A stretch of 64,000 nucleotides of DNA from Isoetes taiwanensis (Eukaryota; Streptophyta; Lycopodiopsida; Isoetales; Isoetaceae): the NCBI GenBank assembly GCA_021234155.1, contig JAJEKV010000079.1, positions 3,136,261 to 3,200,260 of the forward strand, given 5' to 3'. The notes below the pieces were generated by a model. That model did no database searches. It saw only the letters and a program-made list of their open reading frames with translations, and was not told the DNA's origin. A program made the position numbers and the translations under genes. Position 1 is the stretch's first letter; every line of letters begins with the position of its first letter. Shown here one piece after another: positions 33,084-45,124 of the stretch.

Positions 33084-34325
33084 TGCCCATTCATAGTGGA
33101 ATTAAGAATCTTTTTTATTTTTGTGTTTATGTAGAAACATGTTGACTGTGTTATTATGTTTTAATACAATCAGGTCTCAAAATTATATAAATGGCTTTCT
33201 CGTTTAGACCCCCCTCCCCCCTTTTTTCTAGGAGACAAAAGAAAAATTCATTGTAAAAATCATTATTTGAAATAATTAATTGTGAAAATCAAATAGTGAT
33301 TCTATAATTTTTATTTAGTATTCAGAAGTAATCAAAACTCTTAACTACTCCTTCCGGAGATCCCACCACCTTGCTCTTCCACAAAGGTAAGACCTTGCCC
33401 TCCACTTCATTGAACTATAAGTTTTTAATTATTGTTTTTTTTTAGCGAGTTGGGAAAACAATAATTCCAAAGAGTGATTCATCCTACCTCTCTTCTTTCC
33501 AAAGAGTGATTCATCCTACCTCTCTTCTTTAGTAGGTAAGACCAGGCAATATCGCACTCCTCAATATGTTTTATTGCGGGCCATTGATGGGAAGAATATT
33601 CTCTCTTTTCTTGGATCAAGGGCCCGCGATTTTTTTTTCTTCACCTCTCTGAAGTTGCAATGGTGCAATCTAAACCAACAACGCCTAATGGATCGACCAA
33701 AGCACAAGGAGGCCATGAAGCCCTGCCTTCATGAGCATGAAGCAGGAATGAAGCCCTGCCTTCATGAGCATGAAGCATGAAGCTTTCCTGCAGGATTAGA
33801 AAGGCACGAAGCTCGGTGAAAGCAAAAGCGATGCGGAACCCGGTCAGCATGTCTATCCCAAGCCAGAAGACTACTTTGTCTTGGTAGGCTATTCACTAGG
33901 TATGTCGTTTTGGCTATGTCACTAGGTATGTCGTTTTGGCATTAAAAGCACTAGAGCTTCTTCTAGGCACGCAGCGTCACGGATTCTGAGGGCCTAACCC
34001 GAGAAAAAGCGGCCGAGGATTCTATCCTCGAGGCCATAACATCGCGTTCAAACAACCTCCGGCCATAACATCGATTTCGTTCAAACAAGAGACTTCTGTT
34101 GGAAACTCATCCGGCACACCCAAAGCCGAGGATAAGCAGACTAATCAAACTAACATCATCATGTAATGCGTTCCTCATGAAAAATTCATCAGTTGTTTCT
34201 TTTTAATACCATGACAATAAGAACCATCTAAAACCACCAAAATAGAAGAGAACCTCCAAAACAAAATTTGCTCAAATTGCCATCTTTGTTTCTTTTTATT
34301 GCCATGACAATGAAAACCATAGGGT
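33084..34325. other. Gene-free region with several short tandem duplications
   Basis: Two-copy tandem repeats at 33465-33530 (unit 32), 33715-33778 (unit 33) and 33893-33940 (unit 26). A looser duplication is at 34032-34090 (GGCCATAACATCG...GTTCAAACAA twice). A small perfect stem CGAGGAT-TCT-ATCCTCG lies near 34015. No gene seen. Confidence 0.7.
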
Positions 34326-34329
34326 CTTA

Positions 34330-34351
34330 TTTTTTTTTTTTTTTTTTTTTT
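34330..34351. repeat. Poly(T) tract, 22 nt
   Basis: An uninterrupted T run. It could be the 3' tail of a minus-strand retrocopy lying to its right, but I found no coding remnant beside it. Confidence 0.6.
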
Positions 34352-34639
34352 GGATTGCGTTCAAAGGGTAGCCGCGAGAAATAAGCCCTTGTATACATAT
34401 TTTTGAAAGTCATTTGACCCCTCGCATTGAAACTTTGCGGATCAAAAGTGAATCCCTCGAGGGATAAGTACACCTTAGAAATCAAAGAAGTAAGCATGAG
34501 CTATAAAGCATAGTTTCATTAGTTTGGGATTTTTTTTTGGTTTTTTCTCATAGCTTGTAGTATGTGTTTACGAAAGGAGTATGTAACTACTTCAAAGCAA
34601 CATATATAAAAGAAGGAAAGAATATCAATAGCGATGTTT

Positions 34640-35804
34640 CTTGGCCCGGCAGACGGCGCCCGCTGTGACTAGGGCGACCTGGGGAGAAGGAGGCCGCCCT
34701 CCTTTCTCTCACGATTCGGCACTATTCTTTGAGGTTCTTGCATCAATTCGACCCCATCTGAGGCTAGCGAGGGTCTCTTGCCATAGTTTATTGGATCTGC
34801 ACATTCAAGGCTGCCAAGTTATCTATTTCTTGAAGCTTTCTTCAGGGCGGCGTTCTTTAGGGCTTGCAGGTAATCCACTAACGTGGTCTTTCTGCTCTAA
34901 TGCTTTAAGCATTATGATTCTTCCAATCTGAGTAAGAATACACCGAAATTTTAAAGGCACATGGTCTATAAAAGGTGGAGCGGATCTCTGCCGCGACCTT
35001 TGAGAAAAGTTTGAGGTTTGTTGGTTTTCTGCGGTCATAATTTACTCGAGGGTTCTTTAAGCGGATGTTTGATTCCCTCCTGTTGCTCTTTCTTGCTAGC
35101 AGAAAGACATAGGGATGTCTCCTTCATAGGAACATAGTAGTCTGATTTGATTCTAATCTCTGATTTCTCAACGGATATAGGATGGTATATGGAATTTTTG
35201 AGAAAGAGCCGAGCTTGGAATTTTACTAGGGACGGCAGCTTATATATTTTGAGCGGATGCTTGGAGGTTGTATCACGGTGGTTGGGCTAATTGTCTAACC
35301 AATTCAGGTGGGGATTTGCTATCTATTCCAACAATCACGGCATTTTTGGGGTTACATATACCATTATTATGTGCTTGGCCGATTAATTTGCGGAGTTTGG
35401 TCAAATTTTAATTTGTGGCGGTTTTGTGATGTATTGACATTGCTCATCTTACAATGAATTTCCTTTTCCCTTCATCTTTATTTTTTGCAAATGGGAGTTT
35501 GTGAGCATTCAAAGTTTAACTGCAGCTTTTTGGAAAGTCTGTTTCTTACTTCTATAGTATTATGGTTAGTTGAGAAGATGTTGATTCAATTCTATAGTAT
35601 CATAGGCATAAGTTGAGTGAGGCTTACAAGTACAGAAATTCGGTTATATTATCTTGCTATTAGAGCATCTAATAAGTCTCGGCAAGAACATGATGAAGAA
35701 GTTGAGATTCTCCTGTAGTAATTCTGTTCTTGTTTTGTAGCATTGTACCTTTATTATATAATATAAAATCCCCTTACCTTCAAAAAAAAAAAAAAAAAAA
35801 AAAA
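34640..35804 (+). mobile_element. LINE-like 3' end with poly(A) tail
   Basis: A 23-nt poly(A) run (35782-35804) follows TTGTACCTTTATTATATAATATAAAATCCCC, which resembles the 3' UTR end of plant LINEs. Upstream to about 34640 the sequence is moderately GC-rich with short open frames but no RT or RNase H motif that I can defend. It may be a LINE 3' fragment or a processed pseudogene. Confidence 0.45.
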
Positions 35805-36189
35805 CAACATATATAGTCATGATGATAAAAAAACCTTGATTAAGCAGCTCCTGGTTTAATCAATCAAATTCAAGAGACATATAGATACTTCTAATTCAAG
35901 CTCAAGGTCGAAACAAACTCCTAACATATAACATTATTGGAAAGATCACCAATGTGATCTTTAGAAATATAAATAACAAGATAGTGACTAACAAATAGTA
36001 TAATATGGTATATAAACAATGAAATTACATAATATATAAGAGCAAAGTATGAAAGAAACATACAAAAACAAAGAACCATGGCATCCATTAAGCTTATAAG
36101 ATTTGCATTCCCAGATTTTTAAAGATAGAAAATCAGTTCACATTTATATTTTACTATTTATAGAGTCGATATTTGAGAAAACATTCAGA

Positions 36190-37375
36190 AGGGCGATTCT
36201 TTCACGTTGTCAATTCTTTCACGTTGTCAGGAGGAACACCAATTTCAACTGCCATCCTATCAATATGCTATTCCATCTCGACTCGGTCTTGCGTGTCCAT
36301 TTTATTATAACCAGACTTGTCATGGATATCTTGCCCACAACATATTTAAAAGGGCGGCTTCCTGGCCCTTCTAATTTGCATATATCTTGGCACATTTCGC
36401 TCCTTGTTCGGATTTTGCAATCATAGAGCATAAGAGTTGAGCTACAAATATGGAGTGATTACCAGTTAGAAATGTTTTTGCCTACCAGTTGTGTGGATCA
36501 TGCCACGTAAGTTTTTCACCACTAACTGGATCATTAGGTACCAGATCTATAGGTGTAAGCATGTCATGTGGACACTCCTTGAATGATTTCAAAAGGGTGT
36601 GCATGTGTTCATTTGATCTCATTCGGTGCATCATAAAAGCCGGTGCAGTAACACAATAAATAGTACTAATGTGTAGAACTAAGAAGCCTCCATACAGTAA
36701 TATCTTATATATTGCTCCAGTTTTAATATTATTTTTTCTTCTAGTTTCTTTTTTCATCTGGGTTAGACTTCAAATCGCCTGGAAGAGCAATAAAAGATGG
36801 GCTGGATGGAGCAACATAAGGTATAGTCTGCTTATGCCAGCGTTGCAAAAGATAGATTACAACATGGCCCTTGTTTATATTAGATTTTATGTAGATTGAA
36901 TCCAGACCAACAATTTCAATGTTTTTCTTCTGTAAATTCTAGCGAAATCTTGGAAACTGGCACTTCTGTAATACTATTCACATATGTCAACACTTCTCTT
37001 TCCATAGGCGTAATAATCCCGATGTCCATATTGTATTTAAGCCTTCCATATAGTTGAAAAAAACTTTCTCAGTTGAATTGGCCGACAATGATTTTATTTA
37101 GAAGTCGACCGACCTCTATATCTGACACCCCATGAAGGGCATGAAGAACCATTTTGTTGAAGAAATCTTTAGGTTTGAACAGGAGATTGCTCTGATCATC
37201 AATTATTTCTTTCTTGATCCACTTTGGAACCTCACGGAGCAGCTCTAACCAGTTTCTTCTGGCAACAAAGTCCCAATCCACTACTTTTCATCTTTAAGAT
37301 CCATTAACTCTACTATAACTGTTGCTACTTCATGAAATTTCTGCAAGAAAATGAAGGCTAAAAAGGTTCACCATG
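36190..37375 (-). pseudogene. Unidentified broken plant gene
   Basis: Coding-like blocks on the minus strand. At 37281-37069: DWDFVARRNWLELLREVPKW and FKPKDFFNKMVLHALHG, preceded at about 37345 by a possible splice acceptor (TTCTTGCAG) and FHEVATVIVELMDLKDEK, one base out of frame. At 36757-36482: a hydrophobic segment, then HMHTLLKSFKECPHDMLTPI and VSGEKLTWHDPHNW. At about 36330-36200: HDKSGYNKMDTQDRVEME and RMAVEIGVPPDNVKELTT. I do not recognise the family. The blocks are spaced like exons and carry stops, so it looks like a dead intron-containing gene. A 17-bp two-copy repeat (ATTCTTTCACGTTGTCA) is at 36196-36229. Confidence 0.4.
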
Positions 37376-38088
37376 TGTATAAAAATAAACAGCATCGTGC
37401 AACTTCTCTGCCCTGCCCTAATTTTGCTCCCAAGATTTGCCCGAAGGAGCTTTGAGAGTCTCTAGTCCACATAAGTTCTATCATGAATGAAAGGGCCCCT
37501 GATAAGGTGATATTTGGTGCACGGATGGCCAAGAAAAAACCTCATCCTAAGGAGTCATTGTGCACATAGAAGGTTCCCCATCTTATAAGTGCTCGGTCTA
37601 GTGCACAGATCCATAGTCAGGTGCAAGCTAGTTCTGGTGCTCCGATGGATTAAAGTACCCTAGACCCACAAAATGTTTTCTGCCTCCACTCTAGAACTAG
37701 ATGCGGGCTAATCATTCCAGTAAAGGGATGCAGACCACATCTATGACTGTGTCTATTGAGAGATGGACACAACTAGTACAGTTCTTGATTTGAGAATCGG
37801 TTAGCTAGTATGTGAGAACACGTGATGCTTGAGTATAGAGACCTAACTCCAAGTTACGGCCCCATACAAAGCAAATGCTAAGGCTGGACATGCCACAGTG
37901 TTGCACCAGTTTGACAGGAATTATTGCACATAGGAGAATGAGCAGCACCCACCTGGCCTATTGATACATGTAGTTCATCAGAGAATAATAAGCAACACCC
38001 GTCTGGCCTGAACTTCTGTATTGTTGGTATTAAGGGAGACGACTAGTTGTCCGGACTCTGAAAGAAGCGATGCGTTTTTTTCTTTCGG
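37376..38088. other. Gene-free flank of the copia insertion
   Basis: Non-coding sequence with stops in all frames. Its right end is the copia target site, and it resumes at 43530 after the insertion. It may be the decayed 5' part of the chromodomain element found at 43.8-46.5 kb, but no gag motif is visible. Confidence 0.4.
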
Positions 38089-38093
38089 TGATG

Positions 38094-38708
38094 TGAGAAA
38101 TTTAAGTACTTGTTAATACAACTTAATCACTTCAAGGAGATATATTGAATTAATCTTCCTTCATTAGTCAAATGTCAACACAACTTTGCAAGCCATTAAA
38201 GGTTGTAATAGCATGAATCCTTTAGCCTTAACCAACACAACCAATAATGCAAATAACACCATAGAGTATATTATTTGATGTCATTCCCAACCTCTTACTG
38301 CAATGAAATAAACTCGATCTTCCCACAACAAGATCGGCCTCGTCAGTAAACCAAATCGTGTATGAACGATTCCGTTCTCTTCACTGTATATTCTTCTTCA
38401 AATTGGTCAGCATTATATCTTCAGTAGTCGACCGACAAGGCTTTCCGGATAGGATAGACTCCACCGATCCGAGTTTTCTGTTGATTGAATTATCCCACAT
38501 GCTAAAATGCACAAACGGGCTTTTGACCCATTGACCATAAATTCAATGGTCTCGACCATTTAAGTTTATTTTCCAAACTCAATATAAGAACTTAGGCCAT
38601 TAGGGTTAAAGAAAACTTAGGAAAACTTACAGATCATTCTGCAACCTGTTTGAGAAATGAAGTAATTCCATGGAAGCAGTAATTATGCAATGACCCCAAA
38701 CTCCAACA
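38094..38708 (-). repeat. 3' LTR of the copia element
   Basis: Begins TGAGAAATTTAAG and ends CTCCAACA on the plus strand, so it has TG...CA ends. It differs from the other LTR mainly around 38437-38450, where the other copy has 4 extra bases, and in a TA dinucleotide near 38147. Confidence 0.95.
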
Positions 38709-38720
38709 CTCCTCCTCCAT
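38709..38720 (-). other. Polypurine tract of the copia element
   Basis: The minus strand reads ATGGAGGAGGAG directly before the 3' LTR. This is the primer site for plus-strand DNA synthesis, in the expected position. Confidence 0.85.
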
Positions 38721-40617
38721 TGCATAAATAATGCACCTTCAAACCTTTTTGAAACTTTGTGAATTTGTTCTCAGCAAGACCTCTGGTGAAAATATCTGCA
38801 ATTTGGTCTTCAGTACTAACATATCTCATTTGAATATTTCCTCTGGCAGCTTGATCTCTAATATAGTGCATGCTCAACTCTATGCGTTTTGTTCTCTCAT
38901 GTTCAACAGGATTCTTAACAATTGCTATACAACTTTGGCTATCTGAGTAAATGACAGTGGCACCAACCTGTTTAACATTTAGCTCCTCCAACAATCTCCT
39001 AAGCCAGATTATTTCCCTAGATAGAAGACATGAGGCAGCATACTCAGCTTCAGCTGAAGATAATGCAATTGCTGACTGTTTTTTGGTTCTCCATGTGATG
39101 GCACCACCTGCAAGATAAATTACATAGCCTGTGGTAGACTTTCTTCCTGTTTGATCCCCTGCCCAGTCAGCATCTGAATAAGCATGCATTTGTAGATTAT
39201 CATTGTCAAAGGTTATGCCAAAATCTTGTGTTCCTTTCAAGTATTTCAACACCCTTTTGGCTACTAGCCAATGTATTTTGCAGGGATTACTACATCTTCT
39301 GCTAAGGATATTAACTGCATAACATATGTCAGGCCTGGTATTGTTGCTTAAGTACAAAAGACAACCTATTAAAGCACGGTATGGTACCTGTTCCATGTAC
39401 TTAAGCTCTGCTGCATCTGCTTCTATATTATCAGTCAGACTATGACCTGGCACCATTGGAGTTTTGACAATACTAGCATCCTCCATATTAAATTTCTTTA
39501 ACATGTTCTCTATGTGACCCCTTTGTTTCAACTTGAGTATTTTGTTTTTCCTGTCCCTCACAACCTCAATGCCCAGAAATTTTTGCAAAGGACCTAAATC
39601 TGTCATTTTAAACCTGTGTTTTAGAATATCCTTGCAAGCATTTAGAACTTTAATGGAGTTTGCCATCATGATGCAATCATCTACATACAAGGCTATAATG
39701 CAGAATTCATCCTCTATTCTGTACCTGTATAGATTGCCATCATTTTGTAGCTTTTCAAATCCTTGCTCCCTAAGAAAAGTATCCATACAAAGATACCATT
39801 CCCTTGGAGCTTGTTTCAGTCCATATACTGCCCTATTTAATTTCCAGACCAAGTTTTCCCCTTGTTCAAACCCAGGTGCCTGTTTCATGGATATATCTTC
39901 TTCTAGCATAGCATTCAAAAAAGCAGTCTTTACATCCATATGATGTATTTCACAATCTAGAGCATTTGCCAAACTTAAAAGAACTCTTATGCTTGTAAGT
40001 TTAACTATTGGAGAATAAGTTTCATCATAGTCTTGGCCCTGTTTTTGAGTAAATCCTTGTGCAACCAGCCGAGCCTTATATTTCTTTGATCCATCTGTAT
40101 TTGTCTTAATTTTAAAAATCCATTTGCTACCAATTACATTCTGACCAACAGGTTGTTTAACAACATCATAGGTGTGAGTATCCACAAAGGAATTCAACTC
40201 ATCATTCATAGCATTTTTCCACTCTTGTGCATTTACACTTTCCAAAGCCTGTTCAACTGTTCTAGGTATTTCAACATCTTCTAATATTGCCATAATTTGT
40301 TCAATTTCATCAGTTTCTTGCACTTTTTCAGTTTCTTGCACTTGTTTTAGCCTTTTACTTCCACCTAACTCAGTTCTCCCATAAGCTTCTTGGTCAAATT
40401 TGATCTCATCCAGAAGTCTTTGTGCTTCAATCCTTCTTTTTCTTATCTTTTTCTCTGGTATTTTATTCTCTTCAGCAATTTCATGTTCCACAGGTTCATT
40501 TTCAGCCCTATGAACTTGGGGTACATCTTCAACTTTTTTATTTTCTCTATTGTTCTCCTCCTCCTCTCCATCATCAAGCTGATCTGCTGTTATCTCTAAA
40601 GGCTTGTCAACAGTAAC
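38721..40617 (-). CDS. Copia Pol: reverse transcriptase and RNase H part
   Basis: An open frame of about 600 codons ending at 38683, which includes the PPT and a few LTR bases. Counting from the Met at 40491: GSKWIFKIKTN at 121-131 begins the RVT_2 domain; MDVKTAFLN has Asp186; YVDD is at 269-272; RNase H has YSDADWAGD (Asp440), SSAEAEY (Glu481) and YSDSQS (Asp517). All catalytic residues are present. It lies in the same frame as the integrase part and is cut from it only by the TAA at 40618-40620. Confidence 0.95.
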
Positions 40618-41931
40618 TTATTTTGTAATTTGGTGCCTTTGGTTGTAGAGTACATCTTCACAAAATATCACATCCCTGCTAATGATTATATTTTTATTTT
40701 TTGGAGTGAATTTAGAGTGACTATCATAGCCTACTAAGAAGCCAATTTCAGCCTTATCATCAAGTTTTTTCCTTAGCTCATCTGGTTTATGCACATAAGC
40801 CAAACATCTATAGACTTTAAACTTTTCATAATTGATTTCTGAATTTTCTCCATGCCACATTAGATCAAGAATATTTTCTTGCAAGCTTGAGGAGGGAAGT
40901 TTGTTTTGTATGGTGTTAGCAGTTAGCAAGGCTTCTTCCCACAAATAGTTGGGTAATCCACTATTCTTAATCATTGATCTAACTGCATTCATCAAAGTTC
41001 TGTTCCTTCTTTCTGCCACCCCATTCTGCTGAGGACCACCTACACAGGTTAGCTGCCTTCTAATGCCATTAGCAACACAAAAACCTTTAAATTTGGCTGA
41101 AACATATTCTCCTCCTCTATCTGACCTTATGCATTTTAATTTCTTCCCTGTTTGTCTTTCACATTCTGCTACATATTGTTTGAAGGCTACCAATGCTTGG
41201 GATTTATTGTGAAGCAGATAACATTTATATTTCCTAGTATAATCATCAATAAATGTGATGAAATACCTTTTGTTAGTTTTGCCTCTGATGTTTAATGGTC
41301 CACACAAATCAGTGTGAACTAGCTCAAGAACTTCCTTAGTTTTCTTGTTTGATTTATGAAAGGGCAATCTATGTAGTTTGCCCAACATGCATCCTTCACA
41401 AATATGCCCCTTTTCTCCACTTTCACATTTAATAAAGCCTTTCTTTGCCAACAACTTCAGATTATTTGAGTGTGTGTGAGCTAATCGATTATGCCATAAT
41501 TCAAAATCAGAAAGCATCAATATTTTGCAATCACTTTCATGTTCTAGCTGAAATAGTCTACCCACACGTTTGGCATGAAACTTAATTTCATTATTCAACC
41601 AAATATTACATCCAGTATCATCAAATACAATTCTGTATCCCAAATCAACCAACTGGCTAACAGAAATCAAGTTCTTGATAATTCCAGGCACACACAAAAC
41701 ATTTTTAATATCCACTAAATTTCCTTGCATATCCCATAACTGCAACAATCCTCTTCCTTCAATCCTTTGCAAAGCTCCATTTCCTACTTGAACATTTCTA
41801 GCTTCTCCTTGTTCTAGATTTTTAAGCATCTCAGCAGAGTGGACTACTAGTCTTTCAGTTCCACTATCAACTACAAGAGCATGAGATAATTTGTTAGTAT
41901 TTGATTTATTCTCAAGAACTGAATTTAACAA
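40618..41931 (-). CDS. Copia Pol: protease end and integrase part
   Basis: 437 codons. The protease active site is VVDSGT (Asp22-Ser23-Gly24), although the usual Ala/Cys after DSG is Thr. The integrase zinc site has H147, H152, C178 and C181. The core has Asp208 (HTDLCGP), Asp271 (RSDRGGEY) and Glu307 (NGVAERRNR), giving a D-D-35-E spacing. A TAA at 41959-41961 upstream and another at 40618-40620 downstream are both in frame, so without them the frame would run from about 42168 to 38683. Confidence 0.95.
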   Translation of the reverse strand: MLNSVLENKSNTNKLSHALVVDSGTERLVVHSAEMLKNLEQGEARNVQVGNGALQRIEGRGLLQLWDMQGNLVDIKNVLCVPGIIKNLISVSQLVDLGYRIVFDDTGCNIWLNNEIKFHAKRVGRLFQLEHESDCKILMLSDFELWHNRLAHTHSNNLKLLAKKGFIKCESGEKGHICEGCMLGKLHRLPFHKSNKKTKEVLELVHTDLCGPLNIRGKTNKRYFITFIDDYTRKYKCYLLHNKSQALVAFKQYVAECERQTGKKLKCIRSDRGGEYVSAKFKGFCVANGIRRQLTCVGGPQQNGVAERRNRTLMNAVRSMIKNSGLPNYLWEEALLTANTIQNKLPSSSLQENILDLMWHGENSEINYEKFKVYRCLAYVHKPDELRKKLDDKAEIGFLVGYDSHSKFTPKNKNIIISRDVIFCEDVLYNQRHQITK

Positions 41932-41958
41932 ATTTACCTCATCTTCATCTATAGTTTT

Positions 41959-42881
41959 TTATTTTTCTCCATGCTCTTGTGTTATAAATGCCCATGCAGA
42001 CCTCCTTCCTCCTCCTCGACCTCTTGCTACATTTATTCCCCTATGAGAAGTGCCTCTTCCTCTTCCAAACTCCTTAGGAGTGGGACACTTAGAAGCCAGA
42101 TGCCCTTGACCACCACAAGTATAGCAGAAGAACTCATTTTTCTTAAGTTTTGGACAATTGCTTTTCATGTGACCAGATTCATGACAGTAATAACAAGTGA
42201 GTTTGTCTTGCCTTTTACTACCAGCATATAAAATTTCAGTTTCTTCTTCAACACCTCTTTAGTTACCTTTTTTTGTTCAATCTCAGTCCTAATGATAGTT
42301 TCAGCCTCATCTCTGTTTTTGGCAACATTTCTAATGAACAATCCCAATTGTTCATTGTCCATAACAGCTCTTGCAATAGCTAAGACCTGATACCTTTCTG
42401 ATAGTTCTACTCCAGCTCCTCCTAGGTCAGCTATTATGTTATCAAACTTATTAAAAAAGTCTGACACATCATCCTCTTCATGCAGCTTAAGGTTCCTTAA
42501 TTCTTTATCCAACAAATCTATTTGAGAAGAAGTCTTTTCTTCATAATGCTTGAGCATAAACATCCACATTTCCCTAGGGCTCTTGTTTCTTAACTTTAGC
42601 CTAATTGTAGGACTAACCTTACAAGCAATGATCCCTTGAGCCTCTTTAATTTTTGCCAAGCTGGAACGAGCCTTTGCTCCACTGCTCTCAGCAGAAGTAA
42701 CATCTCCAGCACTACTAGCATCTCCCTCTCCTTCTTGTTCCTTTGCAGCAACAGTAGCACTTGTACTTGCAGCAGGGCTAGCAACACCTGCATCAGTGAC
42801 AACAACAGTAGGATCAACAAGATCCCATAAGTCTTCAACCTCTAATACATGCCAAATCGACTTGACATTTTCTGCAATCAA
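41959..42881 (-). pseudogene. Copia Gag with one frameshift
   Basis: The 42165-42881 part is a UBN2-type Gag: SPTIRLKLRNKSPREMWMFM, then LLDKELRNLKLHEEDDVSDF and IADLGGAG. Near 42245, in a GAAGAAG run, the frame slips by one. The continuing frame has two zinc knuckles, CYYCHESGHMKSNC and CYTCGGQGHLASKC, and then a Gly/Arg-rich tail. The frame as read begins only about 10 bp from the PBS, and the N-terminus is Ala/Ser/Val-rich, so the true start is uncertain. Confidence 0.88.
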
Positions 42882-42889
42882 TCACCTGT

Positions 42890-42901
42890 GCTCTGATACC
42901 A
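42890..42901 (-). other. Primer binding site of the copia element
   Basis: The minus strand reads TGGTATCAGAGC, the exact plant initiator tRNA-Met PBS. It is two bases (TC) from the 5' LTR. Confidence 0.93.
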
Positions 42902-42903
42902 GA

Positions 42904-43524
42904 TGAGAAATTTAAGTACTTGTTAATACAACTTAATCACTTCAAGGAGATATATATTGAATTAATCTTCCTTCATTAGTCAAATGTCAACACAACTTTG
43001 CAAGCCATTAAAGGTTGTAATAGCATGAATCCTTTAGCTTTAACCAACACAACCAATAACGCAAATAACACCATAGAGTATATTATTTGATGTCATTCCC
43101 AACCACTTACTGCAATGAAATAAACTCGATCTTCCCACAACAAGATCGGCCTCGTCAGTAAACCAAATCGTGTATGAACGATTCCGTTCTCTTCACTGTA
43201 TATTCTTCTTCAAATTGGTCAGCATTATATCTTCAGTAGTCGATCGACAAGGCTTCATTTCCAGATAGGATAGACTCCACCGATCCGAGTTTTCTGTTGA
43301 TTGAATTATCCCACAGGCTAAAATGCACAAACGGGCTTTTGACCCATTGACCATAAATTCAATGGTCTCGACCATTTAAGTTTATTTTCCAAACTCAATA
43401 TAAGAACTTAGGCCATTAGGGTTAAAGAAAACTTAGGAAAACTTACAGATCATTCTGCAACCTGTTTGAGAAATGAAGTAATTCCATGGAAGCAGTAATT
43501 ATGCAATGACCCCAAACTCCAACA
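42904..43524 (-). repeat. 5' LTR of the copia element
   Basis: TGAGAAATTTAAG to CTCCAACA, 621 bp, about 99% identical to the 3' LTR. It contains inverted GATCTT/AAGATC-type segments around 43126-43150 (CGATCTTCCCACAACAAGATCG), a small stem in both LTRs. Confidence 0.95.
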
Positions 43525-44877
43525 TGATGTAGACACATGCAGATGGCAATATCTTGGCTAGTCCGGTTGGGGCAGCAAGGCCCGACCGCCCTCGTCATCT
43601 CCAAGTTTAGTTTAGAGATGCGATTTCCTGCCTACATATCCTAAAGCATGGGAATCATCGGAAAGGGATGAGCTATTCCGTCTAAGAGGATCTCACCCCA
43701 TCACAACTTTGCAAAAAAAAAGAGGAACTATGTCGGGTATGCAAAGCTCGTCTGCAATGGAAGTGGGCAGTATACAGAGAAGGACATGCTATGATTAGGA
43801 TCAATAGGCTTCTGATCCTTTGCCACTAATTTCAAGCCTTTTGAAGCAAAATACTTCACAAAATTTAATTTTTGGTGTGCATATAATCTTTTGAATTCTT
43901 TTAGGGGATGAGTGAAAGATTGGTTTTCGCACTCGATATGGCCATTCTTGAGAACAGAGTTATGTCTTTTAATCTCTTGAATGCACCTTTGACATTTTAG
44001 TGTATGGCAAATGATATTTTCTGAGACTTCCTCAACATCTTCATGATACTTTATCTAAATGACCTCCTGATTTATTCAAAAACTCAAGAAGAGCATGATG
44101 CTCATGTGCAGCGGTTGCAGAAGTACAATCTTTACGCTAAATTGGAGAAGTGCATTTTGACCGCAAAAAGTGGAGTTTCTGGCGTATATAGTATAGTTTC
44201 ACTAGAAGATATTTCTATGGATTCAGCAAAAGTTCAAGCTATTCTAGACTAGCAGACACCACGTTCAGTATAGAACGTGCAATGTTTCTTAGCATTTCTC
44301 AATTTCTATTGCAAGTTCATAAAAAATTATTCGAAGATCATGTTGCCTCCAGACAGCTTACGTAGAAGAATCAATTGTTTACATGTACTCCACATGCAGC
44401 GGTAGCGTTTGACAGTTAAAAGCCAATTTAAAGCAAGCCTTTACATCTGTCCACATTTTATTGCATGTCGATCCGACAAAACCCTTCGCCATGGAAGCTG
44501 ATGCATCTAATATTGTACTTGGAAGTGTCTTATTGCAGACCAAAGATGATGGACAACTTCACCCCCTTGCCTTTCATTCACGAAAATTTGTAACTTATGG
44601 GCATTGTGTATTCTTTTGAAAAGTGGCATCAGTCCTTAGAGGGTTCTCCTCACTAGATGGTCTACAATGATCACAAGGACCTCACATATTGCTAGAATGC
44701 GCGAGTCTTGAATCGACGATAAGCTCGTTGGGCACATCTCACGTGTGTCACAAAAAAAGAAAAGCAGATGCTCTATCCTAACACTCATACCTTGCACCTT
44801 GTTCAGGAGAACCTGCCTTTGACCATCAAAGTCAAGTCCTTTTAGATCCTGATCGCATATAATTGATGGCATCTAAT

Positions 44878-45124
44878 CCCGGGGATACCACTTAGTGTAT
44901 AAGGGATACGCCATGTGCGAGGAAGGGGTCATAAAAAACCCCTTCGTATACGCTTTTTTTAAGGTCTAAAAAACCCCTTTCCGTATGAAATACATCACTA
45001 GAGATTGGATTTTTTAAGGTCTAAAGAACCCCTTCCTGTACGTATTCGTACGCTTTAGGTTAAAAAAACCTCTTATCGTCCACTCACATGGTACATATGG
45101 CCTACACTATGTGAATCCCCCGGG
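44878..45124. mobile_element. 247-bp MITE with TIRs and 8-bp target duplication
   Basis: Flanked by CATCTAAT at 44870-44877 and 45125-45132 (extendable to GGCATCTAAT). The left end CCCGGGGATACCACTTAGTG and the reverse complement of the right end, CCCGGGGGATTCACATAGTG, match at most positions, giving TIRs of about 21 bp. The inside has two subrepeats of the form AAGGTCTAAAAAACCCCTT and no coding capacity. An 8-bp duplication suggests hAT-type transposase; reading the duplication as 9-10 bp would suggest a Mutator-like source. It landed within the chromovirus, between RNase H and integrase. Confidence 0.87.

Larger units (their letters stand above)
38089..43529 (-). mobile_element. Young, nearly complete Ty1/copia retrotransposon with 5-bp target duplication
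   Basis: Element 38094-43524, flanked on both sides by TGATG (38089-38093 and 43525-43529). The two LTRs are 615 and 621 bp. They differ by my count at six substitutions plus one 2-bp and one 4-bp indel, about 1%. PBS, PPT, gag, protease, integrase, RT and RNase H are all present in copia order (integrase before RT). Only one frameshift in gag and two in-frame TAA codons interrupt the coding region. It inserted recently into older repeat DNA and is the youngest mobile element here. Confidence 0.96.

Noticed and set aside
44930-45090. AAAAAACCCCTT repeats as interstitial telomere sequence
   Set aside because: The unit is not CCCTAAA, and it lies within a MITE with its own TIRs.
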